A stretch of DNA of 64,000 bases, taken from assembly GCF_000764305.2 (NCBI RefSeq), contig NW_025935833.1:288895-352894 (forward strand), read 5' to 3'. Both the position numbers and the translations under genes were made by a program. The DNA comes from Hyalella azteca (taxonomy: Eukaryota; Arthropoda; Malacostraca; Amphipoda; Hyalellidae). Of the stretch, positions 63,911 to 64,000 are shown piece by piece. The first letter of the stretch is position 1. Every line of letters begins with the position of its first letter. Under the pieces are notes generated by a model that was given only the letters and a program-made list of their open reading frames with translations, was not told the DNA's origin and did not search any database.

Positions 63911-64000
63911 CAGGGGTCTCCAAACTTTTTTCACCAAGGGCCAAGATCAAGCTTACTGAGACCTTCGCGGGCCGGAGAAGTTCGTGGGCGGAGGGGAGGG
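63911..64000 (+). mobile_element. Terminus of a hAT-type transposon, cut by window end
   Basis: The sequence CAGGGGTCTCCAAACTTTTT followed by AAGGGCC and GCGGGCCGGA is the familiar terminal sequence of many animal hAT elements. The eight bases before it (TTCTAGGG) would fit the nnnTAnnn duplication of the Buster-type group. The other end lies outside the window. Confidence 0.65.

Overview
The window is eukaryotic nuclear DNA, almost certainly from an arthropod. It is AT-rich and intron-bearing, with GT-AG splicing, very dense minisatellites and microsatellites, non-autonomous transposons, a tRNA-derived SINE and a LINE remnant. A crustacean or other non-model arthropod fits, but nothing here fixes the species. 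No rRNA, canonical tRNA, CRISPR array, operon or bacterial-type gene was seen.

One real protein-coding gene can be supported. It lies on the minus strand (61153 down to 45480) in five exons and encodes a Frizzled-class Wnt receptor. Splice phases match at all four junctions, giving about 1114 residues. The parts are a signal peptide, a ten-cysteine Frizzled CRD most like the FZD4/FZD9/FZD10 group, a short linker and seven membrane helices. Two things are unusual. The third intracellular loop is about 390 residues instead of the usual 20-30, is rich in polar residues and cysteine, and is encoded by exon 4. The cytoplasmic tail is also long (about 260 residues), and the Dishevelled-binding KTxxxW motif is changed to RVMLSW. 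This receptor is the best candidate for something undescribed.

Layout: 1-44970 is intergenic and filled with tandem arrays and transposon remnants. These include three Helentron/DINE-like elements carrying (GTCY)n tracts, a 575-bp TTAA-flanked MITE inserted in an older tandem repeat, a LINE tail plus a degenerate SINE lying between two pieces of one 25-bp satellite, and more than twenty minisatellites. From 44970 to 61153 is the receptor gene with its putative 3' UTR. Its introns hold more minisatellites and a SINE. From 61154 to 64000 is the 5' flank, with a CpG-rich patch 200-340 bp before the ATG, a 28-bp minisatellite, and at the very end the terminus of a hAT transposon.

Two single-N gaps (21772 and 26156) fall in minisatellites. 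The second is followed by a 424-bp copy of sequence from about 9.8 kb downstream and then by a perfect Nextera mate-pair junction adapter (26580-26617). The segment around 26156-26930 is therefore at least partly an assembly artefact. Most open reading frames over about 100 codons in this window are read-through of tandem repeats and are not genes.
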